In this document: positions 22,556 through 34,673 of the stretch, piece after piece
Layout: each line of letters opens with the position of its first letter
Position numbering within the stretch: position 1 is the first letter of the stretch
Source of the DNA: Talpa occidentalis
Lineage: Eukaryota; Chordata; Mammalia; Eulipotyphla; Talpidae
Reading direction: 5' to 3'
DNA: 64,000 nucleotides
Assembly (NCBI RefSeq): GCF_014898055.3
Contig: NW_023602073.1
Coordinates: forward strand, 20,135,784-20,199,783
Notes under the pieces: generated by a model
What the model was told of the DNA's origin: nothing
What the model saw: the letters and a program-made list of their open reading frames with translations, nothing else
The model's database searches: none
Made by a program: the position numbers and the translations under genes

Positions 22556-25500
22556 AGTGTTTTTTTTTTTAAATATTAAATTTATTTTTATATTCCCCAT
22601 ACAATTGCAAACGCCCCATTCTGACCCCAATCCTTCCCTCCCGCCCCCCACCCCCAAAAGTGTCTCTGGTTCATAGTTTTTTTGTTGATTTTGATTTTCA
22701 CTTTCCTTATATTCATTTTCCTGGTCCCTTATTTAAGTTTTCTAGATTCCTGCTATGAGTGAACCATCCGGTATTTCTTTTTTCTTTTTGGCTTATTTCG
22801 CTGAGCATGATCCCTTCCAGTCCCATCCATGTTGCTGCAAATTGCATGTGTTTATCTTTTTTGAATGCTGAGTAATATTCCATGGTATATATGTACCACA
22901 TCTTTCTTGATCCAGTCATCTATTTTTGGGCATTTTGGGTTGTTTCCAAAGCTTAGTATTGTAAACAGTGCTATAAACATAGGAGTGCAGGTGCTCTTTG
23001 GAATTGATGTTTCTGTGTCCTTTGGGTAAATACCTAGGAGTGGAATTGCTGGATCATATGGAAGCTCTATGTTTAGTAGTCCAGAAATCTCCACACAGCT
23101 CTCCATAGTGGTTGGACCAGTTTGCACTCCCACCAACAGTGCACAAGAGTTCCTTTTTCTCCACAACCTCGCCAACATTTGTTGTTGCTAGTTTTTTTAA
23201 TATGTGCCATTCTCACTGGTGTGAGATGGTATCTCATGGTAGTTTTGATTTGCATTTCCCTGATTACAAGTGATGTTGAACATTTTTCATATGTCTGTTG
23301 GCCATTTGCATTTCCTCTTCAGAGAAGTTTCTTTTTAGCTCTTCTGCCATTTTTTGACTGGATTATTTTCTTTGTTGTTGCTGAGTCTCATCAGCTCTTT
23401 GCAGATTTTTGTGATCAGGTCCTTTATCATTAGTGTTGGGTGCAAAAATGTTCTCCAGTTGGGTGGGGTTTCTTTGTTTTTGTTATTGTCTCTTTTGCTG
23501 TTGCAGAAGCTCTTTAATTTGATGTAGTCCCAGCTGTTATCTTTCTCTTCACTATCACTGCTTTGGGTGATGTGTCTGTAAAGATGTCTTTGATGTGCAA
23601 ATCCCGTAGTGTTTCGCCTATATTTTCTTCTATGTATTTTATGGTTTCAGGTTTATGTCTAGTTCTTTAATCCATTTTGAGTTGATTTTTGTGTATGGTG
23701 TGAGGTAGTGGTCAAGCTTGCATTCTTTTGCATTAGCGACCCAGTTCCCAGCACCATTTATTGAACAAACTTTCTTTGCTCCAATGCATAGTCTTTGCTC
23801 CTTTGTCAAAGATTAGTTGACCATAAATCTGTGGGTTTATTTCTGGATTTTCTATTGGATTCCATTGGTCTGTGTTCTGTTTCTGTTCTAATACCATGCA
23901 GTTTGATGATTATGGCTTTGTAGTAGAGTTCGAAGTCTGGAGTGTGATGCCTCCATTCCCTTCTTTTTTTTTCAGTAGAGCTTTGGCTATTCGGGGTTTT
24001 GGTGATTCCATATGAATTTCATCAATAATTGTTCTATTTCTTTGAAGAATGCCATTGAGATTTTGATTGGAATAGCATTGAATCTGTATATTGCTTTTGG
24101 TAGGATGGCCATTTTAATAATGTTTATTCTTCCAATCCATGAGCAGGGGATGTCTTTCCATTTCTTTGTGTCTTCTTCTATTTCTTTTAACAGTGTTTAT
24201 AGTTTTCTTTGTATAGGTCCTTTACCTCTTTTGTTAGATTTATTCCCAAATATTTGATTTTTTTTGTTTCGATAGTAAAAGGGGTGGTTTTTTTGATTTC
24301 TTCTTCTTCAGATTTATTGTTTGTGTATAGGAAGGCTACTGACTTTTGCGTGTTGATTTTGTATCCAGCCACTTTACTGAATTGATTGATGAGTTGAATT
24401 AGTTTTCTGTGGAGATTTTGGGGTTCTCTATGTATATTATCATATCATCTGCAAATAGTGATAGTTTGACTTCTTCTTTTCCTATTTGATTCCTTGGATG
24501 TCTTTCTCTTGTCTTATTGCTCTGGCTAGGACTTCCAGTATTATATTGAAAAGCAGTGGTGAGAGTGGACATCCTTGTCTTGTTCCAGATCTTAATGGAA
24601 TTGCTTTCAGCTTTTCACCATTGAGAATGATACTGGCTGTTGGCTTGTCATATATGGCCTTTATGATGTTGAGGTTTGTTCCTTGTATCCCCAGAATTTC
24701 AAGGGCTTTTATCATGAATGGGTGTTGCACTTTGTCGAAAGCTTTCTCAGCATCTATTGATATTATCATATGGTTTTTATATTTCTTTTTGTTGATGTGT
24801 TGGATAACGTTGATTGATTTTCGGATGTTAAACCATCCTTGTGCCCCTGGAATGAATCCAACTTGGTCGTGGTGAATTATCTTATGGATACATTGTTGGA
24901 TTCTGATAGCTAAAATTTTATTGAGGATTTTTGCATCAGTGTTCATTAGGGAGATTGGCCTATAGTTTTCCTTTTTTGTGTTGTCCTTATTCGGTTTTGG
25001 TATTAGTGTAATATTGGCTTCATAGAACGTGTTTGGTATTGTCCCTTCCTTCTCAATTTTTTGGAAGAGTTTGTGAAGGATAGGCACTAATTCGTCTCTG
25101 AATGTTTGGTAGAATTCATTGTAAATCCATCAGGTCCTGGGCTTTTGTTTTTGGGGAGGTTTTTAATTACATTTCAATTTCGCTGCTTGTAATTGGTCTG
25201 TTTAGGTGTTCTATTTCTTCTTTATCTAGCTTTGGGTGATTGTAGAGTTGTAGGAATTTGTCCATCTCCTCTAGATTGTTGAACTTGTTTCCATATAACT
25301 GTTCATAGTAGTTACTGATTATTCTTTTGATTTCTGCTGTGTCCGTTGTGATTTCTCCTCTTTCATTTATGATTCTGTGTATTTGTGCTTTCTCCCTTTT
25401 TTCTTTGTGAGCCTGGCTAGGGGTTTGTCTATTTTATTTATTTTTTCAAAGAACCAGCTCTTGGTTTCATTGATCTTTTGGATTGTTTTTTTAGTTTCAA

Positions 25501-28500
25501 TTTCATTTATTTCTGCTTTGGTTTTTATTATTTCTTTCTTCTACTGGTTTGGGTTTTTTTGTTGTTCTTTTTCTAGATCTTTGAGCTTCGAGATTAGGTT
25601 GTTTCTTTGAGTTCTTTCTTGTTTTTGATGTGAGCTTCTATTGCTATATATTTTCCTCTTATTACTGCTTTTGCTGCATCCCATACATTTAGGATATTGG
25701 TGTCCTCCTTCTCATTCAATTCAAAGAATTTTTTAATTTCTTCTTTGATCTCCTCGTTAGTCCAGTGGTCTTCCAGTAGTGTGGCTTTTAATCTCCATGA
25801 GGTAGGATAGTTCCTTGCCTTCTTTTTATGATTTATTTCTAGTTTGATGCCTTCGTGGTCAGAAAAGATGGTTGGTATGATTTCAATCTTGGTGTATCTG
25901 TTGATGTTTGTCTTGTGCCCCAGTATGTGATCGATCCTGGAGAATGATTCGTGTGCGCTTGAGAAAAATGTGTACTCCGTTTTTTTTGGGTTAGTGTTCT
26001 ATAGATGTCTGTTAAGCCCAAATGCTCTAGGTCCTTATTTAGAGCTTTAGTTTCTTTACTTATTTTTTGTCTTGTTGATCTATCCATTGTTGATAGTGGT
26101 GTGTTGAAGTCTCCCACTACATATGTGTTTTCTCTGATGTCTGTTTTCAGAGAGGACAACAGTTGTCTGATATATTTTGGTGCTCTTTCGTTTGGTGAGT
26201 ATATGTTAATGAGTGTTATTTCTTCTTGAAGTATTGTCCCCTTAATCATAATGTAGTGACCATTGGGGTCTCTTTTTATTTTTTTGAGTTTGAAGTCTGT
26301 TTTATCTGATATAAGTATAGCTGTTCCTGCTTTCTTTTTTGGCCCATTTGCTTGTAGGATTGTTTTCCATCCTTTGACTTTGAGCCTATTTTTATCTTTT
26401 GTAGCTAAATGTGTTTCCTGGAGACAGCAAAAGGTTGGGTTTTGTTTCTTAATCCAGGCTGCAACTCTGTGTCTTTTTATTGAAGAGTTTAGTCCATTTA
26501 CATTTAGAGTTAATATTGATATGTTAGCATCTGTATTTGCCATTATGTGTTCTTTCCTTTGATTTTATTTATTTATTCTTTAATAACTTTTTTTTTTTTG
26601 GTCTTTTTCGTTGTTATTCGTCCCTCTGAGGTTCTGGCTTTAGGATTCCTTGTAGTATTTTTGGAGTGGGGGTTTAGTCGCAATGAAATTCCGGAGTTTC
26701 TCTTTGTCTGGGAAGGTCCATATTCTTTCTTCATGGAGGAAAGAGAGCTTTGCGGGATAGAGTATTCTTGGTTGGCATCTGTTTTCTTGGAGTCTGTTGA
26801 CTATGTCCCTCCACTCTCTCCTTGCCCGTAGTGTTTCTTCAGAGAAGTCTGATGTCAGCCTGATTGGTTTTCCTTTGAATGTTATCTGTTTCTTCCCTCT
26901 TGTCAGCTTCATTATTTTTTCCTTGTCCTGGATTCTTGGGAGCTTTACTATTATGTGTCTTGCTGTGTTTTTCCTTTAGTCGTGGAAGTTTGGTGTTCTT
27001 CTTGCTTCTTGTATATCAATTTTCAGCTCCTTCTTCGCATTTGGGAAGTTCTCTTCAATTATATCCATGAATATTTTCTCTGTTCCTACATCTCTCTCCT
27101 CTCCTTCTGGAATTCCTATAACTCTTATATTTCCTTTCCTCATGGAGTCAGATAGTTCCCGAAGTCTTTTTTCATTCTTTTTCCTTCGTACTTCTCTTTC
27201 CTTTTCTGTTTTGGTTCTTTTTATTTCTGTGTCTTCAAGATTACTTATTCGTTCTTCCATTTCATCTATTCTGATTTCATTGCTTTTCCCAGAGTTCATT
27301 AGTTCCTCCATTAATTCTTTGATCTCCTGCATTTCTCTTACTTCCCTCTTTAGGGACTCAATTTCCTTCTTCTGATCTATCACTTTTTTAATCATTGCAA
27401 TTTTAAATTCTCTTTCTGGAAGGCTCAGAAGTTCTTCCAAGTTGCTGTCGTTGCAATCTGGGGAGTGGTTTCTTTTTGTGGTGTGCTTCTTTCCTGAGGA
27501 GTTTTTAGGTTGCGTGTGGTTCTTCTACTCCCTACTGTCTGTTTTCCAATTTGTCGTATGCGTTGGGACACTCTGTTGCTCGGACTGACTGACATCTTGG
27601 GTGAACTTCTCCGCTCCCCTCTGGCTCTTCCAGGAGCCATCTCTGTCTTCTGGGGGAGCTTTCTGCTGGTTTTAGGCAGTTTTTACTGAAGAAATGTCCC
27701 TGTTCTCAAATGGCGAAGCGGGATGCAGTCCCTGCGCCTCCGGTTTCAGGCACACTCTTCTGCGCCCCCGGTCTGCCCCGGACGTGGGTGCCTGCTCCCT
27801 CTGTGGGCTCAGACTGCTGGTCGGAAGGGGCCTGGCGTGGAATAACTTCCCGGCTGGCCACTGGGTCCTCCAGAAACCTTCTGCCCTTTTCAAGCAGTCT
27901 TAACAAATGTCCTGTTTTATAGGGTGTTAGTGACTTTTTTTTTTCCTGGTCGCTAGGTGGCGCCAGAGATCTCTCCTATTGTCCTTGGGGGGCTGTTTTT
28001 CGCCTCCCCCCACCCCGTGGGACAGAGAACAGAGCGGGAATGGTAGGGTACACCTCAACAGCTTTGGGGTGCTGTGTCTGCCTTGTGCCCCACTGTCGTG
28101 GAGAAACCACGCCCCGAATTTTCGTGCCCCGGGTCTCAGTTCAAAGCCCTCAGTTCCAGGATGCGGGCTGTAGCCCAGTTCAGTGGCGCGGGAATGGCGC
28201 CTTTTGCACAGCTCCCGTGCCTGGGCGCCTGGTTCCTGCTCACTCAGGGAGGGACCTTCACCTCAGTGAGGACCTCCGTGCGTCTCCCCGCAAGCCTAGG
28301 TAGTCTCCCTGCAAGCCTAGGTCGCAGGCGCGGGGACCTGGGCAGCCGCGATCCAGGTCTGCACTTGCTTTTCAAGCGCGCCGAGCGCGCCGCTTTCCTG
28401 TGCCAGCTTACTGGCAGCCTGGGCTGTGTGCGCGTCTCCCGGGGTCTTTGTTCTTCTCTAATGGCGCCAGGAGCCGTTCGCTCACCGCCGCGGTGGATCC

Positions 28501-28862
28501 TGCAGGGTTCGCCTCAGCTCCCGTTCACGGGGTGTGGTGGCTGCAATAGTTCCTTTCCACTCACAGTCCCGCTTGCTGCGTCGTTTCTTCTTGTTGGCCG
28601 TTTTGGTTTGTTGTTTCCTCCTCTCTGCCGGTCGGAGAGTGCCGCCTCTGTGGGCGGGGGAGGGGAGCAGGGTTCTGCACTTCCCTCCCTTCTAGTCCTC
28701 TTTTATGTCCACTTTCTTCTTTGGGCAGTTCGCTGGCGTCACCCGTTTATCTTCCGTGTCCCAGTTCTCACTGGGACCTGCCGCTTTTCCTCCCTATTCA
28801 CTTTTTTTAATGGGAGATCTTACTCTCAGCGTCTCCTCGCCGCCATGTTGCTCCGCCCCCCT
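22556..28862 (-). mobile_element. Near full-length L1 with 5' UTR, ORF1 and ORF2 (disabled)
   Basis: About 6.3 kb on the minus strand. The 5' end (28862 downward) begins GGGGGGCGGAGCAACATGGC, containing a YY1-like motif as in other L1 promoters, followed by a GC-rich 5' UTR to about 27600. ORF1 starts at about 27595 (MSVSPSNRVSQR) and shows a coiled-coil region rich in E, K and R (27440-27050) and a C-terminal domain (26912-26640), with frameshifts. ORF2 starts at 26543 (MANTDANISILTLNVNGLNS), an endonuclease start with the QETH motif. The RT region is at 25087-24430, with an intact 201-aa stretch at 24482-25087. Several indels and stops break ORF2. The 3' UTR ends at the gap. Confidence 0.93.
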
Positions 28863-28865
28863 GAT

Positions 28866-30822
28866 AAATAATCTTGATAAAAACTCAAAGTGTTTTTTAA
28901 TTTCTTCTTTGATCTCCTCACTAGTCCAGTGGTCTTCCAGTAGAGTGGGTTTCAAAATCCATGAGGTAGTAGAGTGCCTTGCCTTCCTTTTATCGTTTAT
29001 TTCTAGTTTGATGCCTTCATGGTCAGAGACGATGGTTGGTATGCTTTTGATCTTGGTGTATCTGTTGATGTTTGTCTTATGTCCCAGTATGTGATCGATC
29101 CTGGAGAATGATCCGTGTGCACTTGAGAAATATGTGTACTCAGATTTTTTTGGGTTTAGTGTTCTATAGATGTCTGTTAAGCCCAAGCTCTCTAGATCCT
29201 TATTTACAGCTTTAGTGTCCTTACGTATTTTTTGTCTCGTTGATCTATCCATTGTTGATAGTGGTGTGTTGAAGTCTCCTACTACATGTGTTTTCTCTTT
29301 TGTCTGTTTTCAGAGATGATAATAATTGTCTGATATATTTTGGTGCTCCTTCATTTGGAATATGTTAAGAAGTGTTATTTCTTCTTGAATTATTGTCCCC
29401 TTCATCATAATGTAGTGAGCGTTGGGGTCTCTTTTTACCTTTTTGAGTTTGAAATCTGTTTTATCTGATATAATTATAGCTGTTTTCCTTCTTTTTTGGT
29501 CCATTTGCTTGTAGGATTGTTTTCAGTCCTTTAACTTTGAGTCTATTTTATCTTTTTGTAGTTAAATGTGTTTCCTGGAGACAGCAAAATGTTGGGTTTT
29601 ATTTCCTAATCCAGTCTGCAACTCTGTGTCTTTTTATTGAAGAGTTTTGTCCATTTACATTTATAGTTAATATTGATATGTTAACATCTTTTTCCTTTGT
29701 ACATATCTTTCCTTTTCTGTTTTGGTTCTTTTTATTTCTGTGTCTTCAAGAGTACTTATTCATTCTTCCATTTCATCTATTCTGCTTTCACTGCTTTTCC
29801 CAGAGTTCTTTAGCTCCTCCATGAATTCTTTGATCTCCTGCATTTCTTTTACTTCCCTCTTTAGGGAATCAATTTTATTCGTCTGATCATTGATTATTTT
29901 CCCCATATCATTTTTTACTTCCTTCAGTTTTTCAGTCATGGCTGTTTTAAATTCTCTTTCTGCAAGGATCAAAAGTTCTTCCAGGTCACTCTCGTTGCAA
30001 TCTGGTGGGTGGTTTTCTTTTGGTGGTGTGTCTTTTTCCTGAGGAGTTGCTAGGTTGCATGTAGTTTTTCTTCTCCCTGCTGCATGTTTTCTAATTTGCC
30101 CAATGCGTTGGGACACTGTGTCATTGGTACTGGCTGGCATCGTTTTAGTGTGCTCTTTCTGCAATTTTGGAAACTGGTGGTTCAAGTGAGTCAACTACTG
30201 CTATGCCAGAAGTCCAGTGAGGCAGTGGTACTTTGAGTATGTTAATGGTTGCTGTCAGAGAATATCTCCTCCTTCTGTGTTTGTTTAATTCCAAAGGTGT
30301 GTTTTGAAGTCCCACAGACTTCCCTGGAGGTGGAGCTGCTGGATTACAATCTGGGCTCTAAATAGCTGGATCCCCCTCTGGGCTCCACTACCTGCCAGGG
30401 GTGACCAGTCTTGTGGAGGCCTTCAGCTCACCTCTGCCTCCGTGGGGAGCTTTATGCCAGTTTCAATCAGTCTTTATTGAAGAAAAGTCTCTGTTCTAAA
30501 ATGGCAAGTTGGAGACACACTCTCTTGCGTGCCCGGTCTGCCCGGCTGTGGGTGCCCGCTCCCCCTCTGGGCTTGAACTGCTGGCCTGGTGGGAAGGGGC
30601 CTGGTGTGGGGGAACTTTCCAGCTCACCTATGGCTCCATGGGGAGACTTTTACCAGTTTCAAGCAGTCTTTATTGAAGAAAGGTCCCTGTTCTAAGATGG
30701 CAAGTTGGACATGCACTCTCCTCCATGCCTGGTCTGCCCTGCCCATGGGTGCCTGCTCCCCTTTTGGGCTCAGACTGCTGGCCAGAAGGGGCCTGGCATG
30801 GAGGAACTTCCCAGCTCACCTG
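28866..30822 (-). mobile_element. Older L1, 5' part with ORF1-ORF2 internal deletion
   Basis: From the 5' end: a 5' UTR with two tandem monomers (30424-30619, 30620-30811), an ORF1 N-terminal half (about 30140-29700), then a jump into early ORF2 endonuclease sequence (29690-28883). The rest of ORF1 and the junction between the ORFs are missing. The adjacent L1 at 22556-28862 interrupts it. Confidence 0.85.
30424..30822 (-). repeat. Tandem 5' UTR monomers of L1 (period about 196 bp)
   Basis: CAGCTCACC recurs at 30424, 30620 and 30812, and CAGTCTTTATTGAAG at 30468 and 30664 (196 bp apart). That gives two full monomers and the first bases of a third. One related monomer lies in the younger L1 at about 27600-27880. 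Confidence 0.82.
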
Positions 30823-30835
30823 TTAAGTTCATTTA

Positions 30836-31205
30836 AAAAACAATATATATTAAGTTGATATTTTGAAAAGCTAAACAATTGAGCTAGAGATATCTTACTA
30901 TATTCTTTTTTAAAGATTTATTTATTTATGCATGCAAGAGCCTGGGTGTAGGCCAGAGGTGTGGGGGGTAAGAGGATTAACCTGAGACAGAGTGGGTAGC
31001 AGAATAGGCAGACTGACTGAAATACACTGCTGAGGGGAGAAGCAGGCGAGTAAGGAGAGGTCTGCTGTGCCATGGGGGTAGCCCTGGCTGGGGATTGAAC
31101 TTGTGCTGCAGCGACTTCAGATAGCCCCACAGGTTGTGTCTTAACCCCTTGCACCCTTAGGGACGCCCTCTTACTATATTTTTAAGGTCATAACAATCTG
31201 ACTTG
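30836..31205 (+). other. Orphan fragment of an OR unit, split by a SINE
   Basis: 30836-30904 and 31169-31205 match 11290-11370, the DNA upstream of the unit B 5' block, in the same orientation. The match starts right at the end of the L1 and no OR exon follows. It is probably the edge of a rearranged unit. Confidence 0.65.
30905..31168 (-). repeat. tRNA-derived SINE, subfamily 2
   Basis: Reverse copy with target-site duplication TCTTACTATATT (30893-30904 and 31169-31180). Confidence 0.9.
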
Positions 31206-31963
31206 TGGCAACATACTTCTTGAAGAACATGACATATATGTTTAGATTCATAAAAAAATCTGTAAAATACTGGTATCTATGAAACATTATTTGCTATACC
31301 CTGGAAGACAAAAGAAATATTATGAAGGAGCAGACTCTATGTTTTGATCACAAAGGTCAGGGAAAAGTAGGATGGGCTGCTCCCCCTTCTAACAGTATTA
31401 CAGGAAGAAGAGTGTTTTTAAGGATGAGCATTTAAGTATTCTGTTATGGGAAAGAGGGTGTCATTTTCATCTTAATGTATTTGGGCCCAAGTGAGTGCAA
31501 ATTCCTTCATTTGTTGAGGGACAATCATGCACAGAGTATTATTTCAGTAAGATTGAAATGTGTTTGAGTAAAAATATCTTGTTCTTTTTCAACATATGCT
31601 CTGCCCAAAATGATGCAAAACTAGGGAAAGGGATATTTTGTTACTGAAAATTCAGAAAGCTTGTCTGTTGCCTGAGAGAAACTGCAAGGAATATTGGCCA
31701 GAGACAGCAACTGGATCCATCCTGAAAGAAACTCTGAAGGTTGCTTCCCAGTGACCCTTCTGAAAAGAGGGAAGGAAGGTGGAATCACAGCAAATCCTGG
31801 GCTACTAGTGTTGGGAAGGGTGAGGGTGAGATGAGGAGGCCCCAGGTCTCCTAATGAGATGGTGAGGTGGGTGGTAATATGCATCGGAGGGGTGTGAGCC
31901 TAGTCCCTTAAATCATAAGCTGTGTTGCAGAGCAATAATGAAAAAAGTAAAAACAAAGGACAA
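31206..31963. other. Unassigned intergenic sequence
   Basis: No gene, splice-site series or repeat family recognised. The longest frame is 87 aa on the minus strand and looks random. Slightly more G-rich than its surroundings near 31740-31900. Confidence 0.5.
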
Positions 31964-32246
31964 GGGACGTCCTCGGTGGCGAAGCAGTTGAGCGCTGGGT
32001 TGCGAAGCTACCCGCAGCCTCTGCAGCGCAGGTGTGATCCCTGGCTGTTCCCCAGCCACTGGGTGAGGGTCCCACATGGTGCACAGACCTCTCCTGCCAC
32101 CTGCTGCTCCCCTCAGCAGTGTACTTCAATCCTTCTGCCTGCTCTTCTCCCCACTCTGGCTCTGGTGAATTCTCTCACCCTCCCACACTTCTGACTATAC
32201 CCAGTGCTTTTGTAAATCAATAAATGAATCTTAAAAAAAAAAAAAA
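31964..32246 (+). repeat. tRNA-derived SINE, subfamily 1
   Basis: GGGACGTCCTCGGTGGCG start and AATAAATGAATCTTA(n) end. Imperfect flanks ACAAAGGACAA / ACAGAAGACAA. Confidence 0.86.
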
Positions 32247-32255
32247 AACAGAAGA

Positions 32256-32765
32256 CAAAAGAAATTCCATATGATCTCCTTATCGTGTTTCTGGGTATAT
32301 GCAAAAAAATACAAACACACTAAATCAAATAGATTTATGTGCCACCATGTTTATTGTAGTATTATGTTACAATATCCAAGAGTAAGAAAAAAACTAAATG
32401 CCCAAGGGCAAATGATTGACTAAAAAGTTGTGGTGTATCACGCAATGGAGTAGCACTCAGGTGTCTAGTGTGAACTCCGCCATTTTCCCCAACATACCTG
32501 GGGGTATTATGCTCAGTGAAATAAGTCATAAAAAAGGCTTATACAGTAGGATTTCACTCAATGTGGTATATAGATAAACCATACAAACAGAAAACTAAAT
32601 AATACAAAAACAAACTTCTGGACCAATTAGTGGTTACCAGAGGGGAAGGGCAAGGGGAAAAGGAGTGGGTAAATCAGGTACAATGTGTCAGTTGTATAGA
32701 GAAGAACAGAATTGGAGCTTTAGTGGTGAACTTAACATAGAACACACACAAGTTGATTTTTAATG
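32256..32765 (+). mobile_element. Old L1 remnant (end of ORF2 and 3' UTR)
   Basis: Diverged plus-strand sequence with recognisable L1 landmarks: GTGTTTCTGGGTATATG, ATGTTTATTGTAG, CTCAGTGAAATAAGTCA and TGGTTACCAGAGG. It is older than the other L1s here. Confidence 0.7.
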
Positions 32766-34673
32766 ATAATAACACATGACATTTACATATGTTAAATGCA
32801 AGATTTTCATTGAAGAAATTAATTTAAGTATTAAAAAATCTACAAAGCCATTACACTAATAATTACATATCATGGATGAGAGAATTTTAAAAATTTCAAT
32901 AAATGCAAATAGTTTCCTGACCATGGACTGGGGGACATAATCTTTTTTAATTTTTCTCCTTTATTATAGATGAAAGTAATTACAAACAAAATTTCAACAG
33001 GTATGTTTTGGGATTGGAAAACTGATTCTAAAGTTTGTACAAATAAAAACAGTCAAGAGAAGCTAGACAATCTAGAAGAATAGAGTAGTTAATATATTAA
33101 GTTATTACTAAACTATAGTAATTTACATAGATTGATATTATAAGCATGAACCCAAACATCAGTTGAACAAGTTGAAAATCCCACACCTATCTCATCACTT
33201 GACATAACAAAATGATTCCTCAGCAAACAATATTTCTCAATTAATGACACTGAAATTCATTGAGGAGACTACTTCTCAATTAATGATTCTGAATCAGCTG
33301 CTTAAGACTGTGAATAAAATGAACCACAACTTCTACCTCACAACTTATGCAAACTTTTTAAATATTGTGTGTTGCTATTCCCACAAATCAAGGGAAAACA
33401 GATAACTGGGGAAGATGTCTGGGAACTTTTAATAGGTCAATACTAGACTCTCCCTATCATTAATGATTTGATCTCTTTATCATTGTTTTATCACTTCATT
33501 TCATCCATTTGTTCATTTGCTGGAAACTATTTATGTTTGACCGCCTACCTTTCTGTTCATAATTCTGTCATTTTATTTGCTGATTAAGCCATCCATTGAT
33601 TTTTAAATTCTGATCACTACAAAATGTATGTGTGTGTATGTTTCAAATATTTATATTCTTTTTGATAGTGTATGGATTTTATAATGAAATAATATTTTTA
33701 AATTTTCTCTGAGTCTAGTTTACATTTAGAGATATGTGTTTCACAAGCACTCACAGATATTCTGTTATTCAATAATTACTACCATATGACTGGCAATTAT
33801 TTAATTGCATCTTAAGATAAGGCAAATAAACAGTGCAATGATATTGTTGCCAAGTGACCTCAGTCTATTGCTCCTGGAGGCCTCATGGCAGGGAGACCAC
33901 AGTGAACTCTGCACGGGAAATGGGTGCTAGAGTCAGGGGTTTGCATCAGTTCATAGAAATCATGTGATATTCCAACTGCAGTGTAACTCAGGGAAAAAGA
34001 GCAGTGAATCTCTTTATTTACTATTTTCTATCATCTTGACAATTTTATGACATGACAACATTCCCTATGATCATTTCTCTATTTAGCTTTAAATATGTGG
34101 CTGGCTGTGTCTTGTTTGGTGGTGTTTGGTAAACAACAGCTACCACTGTGGGAAACATTCTTCTTGATCCCAACTAAAGGGTGGTGTTAAAGTGAAGATG
34201 GAATTGGTCTGCTCCTAAAGCTACTGCACAGGAGAAAAGCTCTTTGTGAAAAGCAGCATTTTGGAAATTGCTGTTTCTGGGCAAATTACTAACTTCAAAG
34301 AATGACACACTTTGAGGCTTATACCAGGGCTGAAACACCTAGTTCCCGATGATAAACCTTTAAATAGAGTAAATTTTAGCAACTGTTCTTGTTCTCATTA
34401 CATAGATGTCATCAGAGAGATCAGTTAAGCAGACACTTGCCCAGATCCTGGGCATTTTATCCTTGCAAATTATATAAAAAAATCATCACTGAAAAGCTCA
34501 GAGTTTGGGTGGTTCTTCCAGATAATCTGGAGATTGTTCCTGCACTTGTCTCAGTCTTTTTTTTTTTCTTTTTTATAAGATCTTTTAATTATTACTTGCC
34601 TCAACATATTTAAGTCAAAAGTTGCCCAATATATTTGGAAATACTCACCCAAACAAGAATTAATAGATGTGCA
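32766..34673. other. Unit C 3' flank, non-coding
   Basis: A/T-rich DNA. From about 33130 it is collinear with 41400-44340 of unit D, with no gene recognised. It contains the empty site (about 33525) corresponding to the LTR-like insertion at 42193-43017 in unit D. Confidence 0.7.

Noticed and set aside
24482..25087. 201-aa intact frame with reverse transcriptase features
   Set aside because: Real RT homology, but only a fragment of a broken L1 ORF2, so listed as part of the element and not as a gene.
27672..28871. Several long overlapping frames (up to 265 aa) in GC-rich DNA
   Set aside because: This is the L1 5' UTR. Few stops are expected in GC-rich DNA and frames exist on both strands.
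30411..30858. Repeated frames of about 90 aa suggesting a tandem-repeat protein
   Set aside because: They arise from the 196-bp L1 5' UTR monomers. The reading direction is opposite to the element and starts are not conserved.
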